A stretch of 6,168 nt of DNA, taken from contig QHVX01000404.1 of NCBI GenBank assembly GCA_003222375.1, positions 1 to 6,168 of the forward strand. The letters are read 5' to 3'. The notes under the pieces were generated by a model. It searched no databases. It had not been told where the DNA came from and saw nothing but the letters and a program-made list of their open reading frames with translations. Positions 5,533 through 6,168 of this stretch are shown piece by piece. How positions within the stretch are numbered: the first letter of the stretch is position 1; each line of letters starts with the position of its first letter. Source of the DNA: Acidobacteriota bacterium. Its GTDB lineage: Bacteria; Acidobacteriota; Thermoanaerobaculia; Gp7-AA8. The translations under genes and the position numbers were made by a program.

Positions 5533-5551
5533 GCACGAATTGCTTTCGTGC
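5533..5551. promoter_or_regulatory. Short perfect inverted repeat upstream of glgC (possible operator or leader hairpin)
   Basis: GCACGAA (5533-5539) and TTCGTGC (5545-5551) form a perfect 7-bp inverted repeat around a 5-nt centre TTGCT. It lies between the heptamer array and the -10-like hexamer of glgC, about where a -35 region or a repressor site would be. It differs in sequence from the heptamers. Protein binding is inferred from position only. Confidence 0.35.
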
Positions 5552-5559
5552 TTCGGGCG

Positions 5560-5565
5560 TAAAAT
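5560..5565 (+). promoter_or_regulatory. Possible -10 element for glgC
   Basis: TAAAAT matches TATAAT at five of six positions and lies 9 nt before the glgC ATG. No -35 box at standard spacing is seen: TTGCTT at 5540-5545 is only 14 nt away. Use of this box would put the transcript start about 3 nt before the ATG. The geometry mirrors the TATACT box of the divergent dnaJ-like gene. Confidence 0.35.
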
Positions 5566-5574
5566 CGACCCCCC

Positions 5575-6168
5575 ATGTACGGTTCACTCGCTCGGCGAAA
5601 CGTTCTAACAATGATCCTGGCCGGCGGCATGGGCGAGCGGCTCTATCCCCTCACGCGCGACCGGGCCAAGCCGGCGGTTCCGTTCGGCGGGCGATACCGC
5701 ATCATCGATTTCGTCATCAACAACTTCATCAATTCCGGTTTTCAGAAACTCAAAGTCCTCACACAGTTCAAGTCGAACTCGCTGATCGAGCACATCACGC
5801 GGACGTGGCGCCTCGTCCCGGAGATCGGACAGTACGTCGACGTCGTTCCGGCGCAGATGCGCAAGGGTCCGTTCTGGTTTCGAGGGACTGCTGACGCTGT
5901 TTTCCAGAATCTCGAGCTGATCTTCGACGAGCAGCCGGAGTACATCTGCGTCTTCGGCGGCGATCACATCTACAAGATGGATGTGAATCACATGCTGCAG
6001 GAACATCTCGCGAATGACGCCGATCTGACGATCGCGACGATCCCCGTCTCGCTCAGCGAGGCGCATCACTTCGGCATCGTCGAGATCGACAGCGATTGGC
6101 GCGTGACAGGATTCGTCGAGAAGCCGAAAGAGGGCGCGAAGACGATTCCGGACCGGCCCGACATGGTC
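5575..6168 (+). CDS. glgC: Glucose-1-phosphate adenylyltransferase (ADP-glucose pyrophosphorylase), 5' part
   Basis: GlgC makes ADP-glucose from glucose 1-phosphate and ATP, the committed and usually allosterically controlled step of bacterial glycogen synthesis in the cytoplasm. The 198 residues present hold the nucleotidyltransferase core: LAGGMGERLYPLTRDRAKPAVPFGG (beginning at residue 15), where the G-rich loop and the RAKPAVPFGG block are diagnostic; IIDFVINN (43-50); KGPFWFRGTADAV (97-109); FGGDHIYKMD (127-136); and GFVEKP (179-184). The frame is open to the window end, so the rest of the catalytic domain and the C-terminal beta-helix domain lie outside. ATG 5575 is chosen because an in-frame TAA lies at 5560-5562; ATG 5611 is possible but would start directly at the catalytic sheet (MILAGG). 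There is no Shine-Dalgarno sequence, with C6 directly before the ATG. No other glg genes are visible. Confidence 0.95.
   Translation, partial: MYGSLARRNVLTMILAGGMGERLYPLTRDRAKPAVPFGGRYRIIDFVINNFINSGFQKLKVLTQFKSNSLIEHITRTWRLVPEIGQYVDVVPAQMRKGPFWFRGTADAVFQNLELIFDEQPEYICVFGGDHIYKMDVNHMLQEHLANDADLTIATIPVSLSEAHHFGIVEIDSDWRVTGFVEKPKEGAKTIPDRPDMV

Noticed and set aside
5448..5630. 61-residue N-terminal extension of the dnaJ-like protein
   Set aside because: It would be translated from heptamer repeats and from sequence antisense to the start of glgC; the J domain begins right after ATG 5447.
4608..5894. 428-residue plus-strand open frame opposite the dnaJ-like gene and running into glgC
   Set aside because: It is antisense to a clear J-domain protein and out of frame with glgC; it shows no domain of its own.
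5605..6069. 154-residue minus-strand open frame opposite glgC
   Set aside because: It is a shadow of a strongly conserved nucleotidyltransferase sequence, with no motif or initiation signal.

Overview
The window comes from a GC-rich, probably Gram-negative bacterium. An LpxH-like enzyme points to a lipid A outer membrane, and glgC to glycogen storage. The lineage cannot be fixed from the sequence. An uncultured group such as Acidobacteriota is only a guess. Every gene is a housekeeping type and no mobile element is visible.

Layout: (1) Positions 1-309 hold the 3' end of a LOG-family gene on the plus strand. It converges with the next gene, and the two stop codons overlap in one CTAG. (2) Positions 5447 down to 306 on the minus strand hold five genes with one direction: a DnaJ/CbpA-type co-chaperone, an LpxH-like metallophosphoesterase, a PhnP-like metallo-beta-lactamase-fold hydrolase, aroA (EPSP synthase) and a CNNM/CBS-domain membrane protein of the HlyC/CorC family. 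Junctions are a 2-nt gap (dnaJ-like/lpxH-like), an overlap (aroA/CNNM) and two short gaps filled by repeats. The genes share no single pathway, so this looks like a co-transcribed housekeeping cluster. (3) Positions 5448-5574 form a divergent intergenic region. (4) Positions 5575-6168 hold the 5' part of glgC on the plus strand, cut by the window end.

The most unusual signal is in the spacers. All three gaps longer than 40 bp (near 2881-2997, 3757-3826 and 5466-5531) hold short degenerate tandem arrays of 7-bp units in two inverted arms that can form hairpins. Each locus has its own heptamer (GATGAAC, GCAGAAG, GGAGAAC), but all fit the skeleton GNNGAAS and both arms of a locus share the same version. 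At two loci one arm encodes or sits against the C-terminus and stop of the upstream gene, and the other arm ends at the start codon of the downstream gene. At the third, the array lies between two divergent genes, so it cannot simply be a terminator.

Two further oddities are A-runs that form canonical -1 slippery heptamers. In the dnaJ-like gene, A AAA AAG leads into a -1 frame that stays open to the lpxH-like start. At the end of aroA, A AAA AAT sits at the CNNM start codon; the aroA zero frame does not stop there but runs about 175 codons across the next gene, whereas the -1 frame stops after seven codons. None of the start codons has a convincing Shine-Dalgarno sequence, and the two divergent genes have -10-like hexamers 9-10 nt before ATG, which suggests leaderless transcripts.
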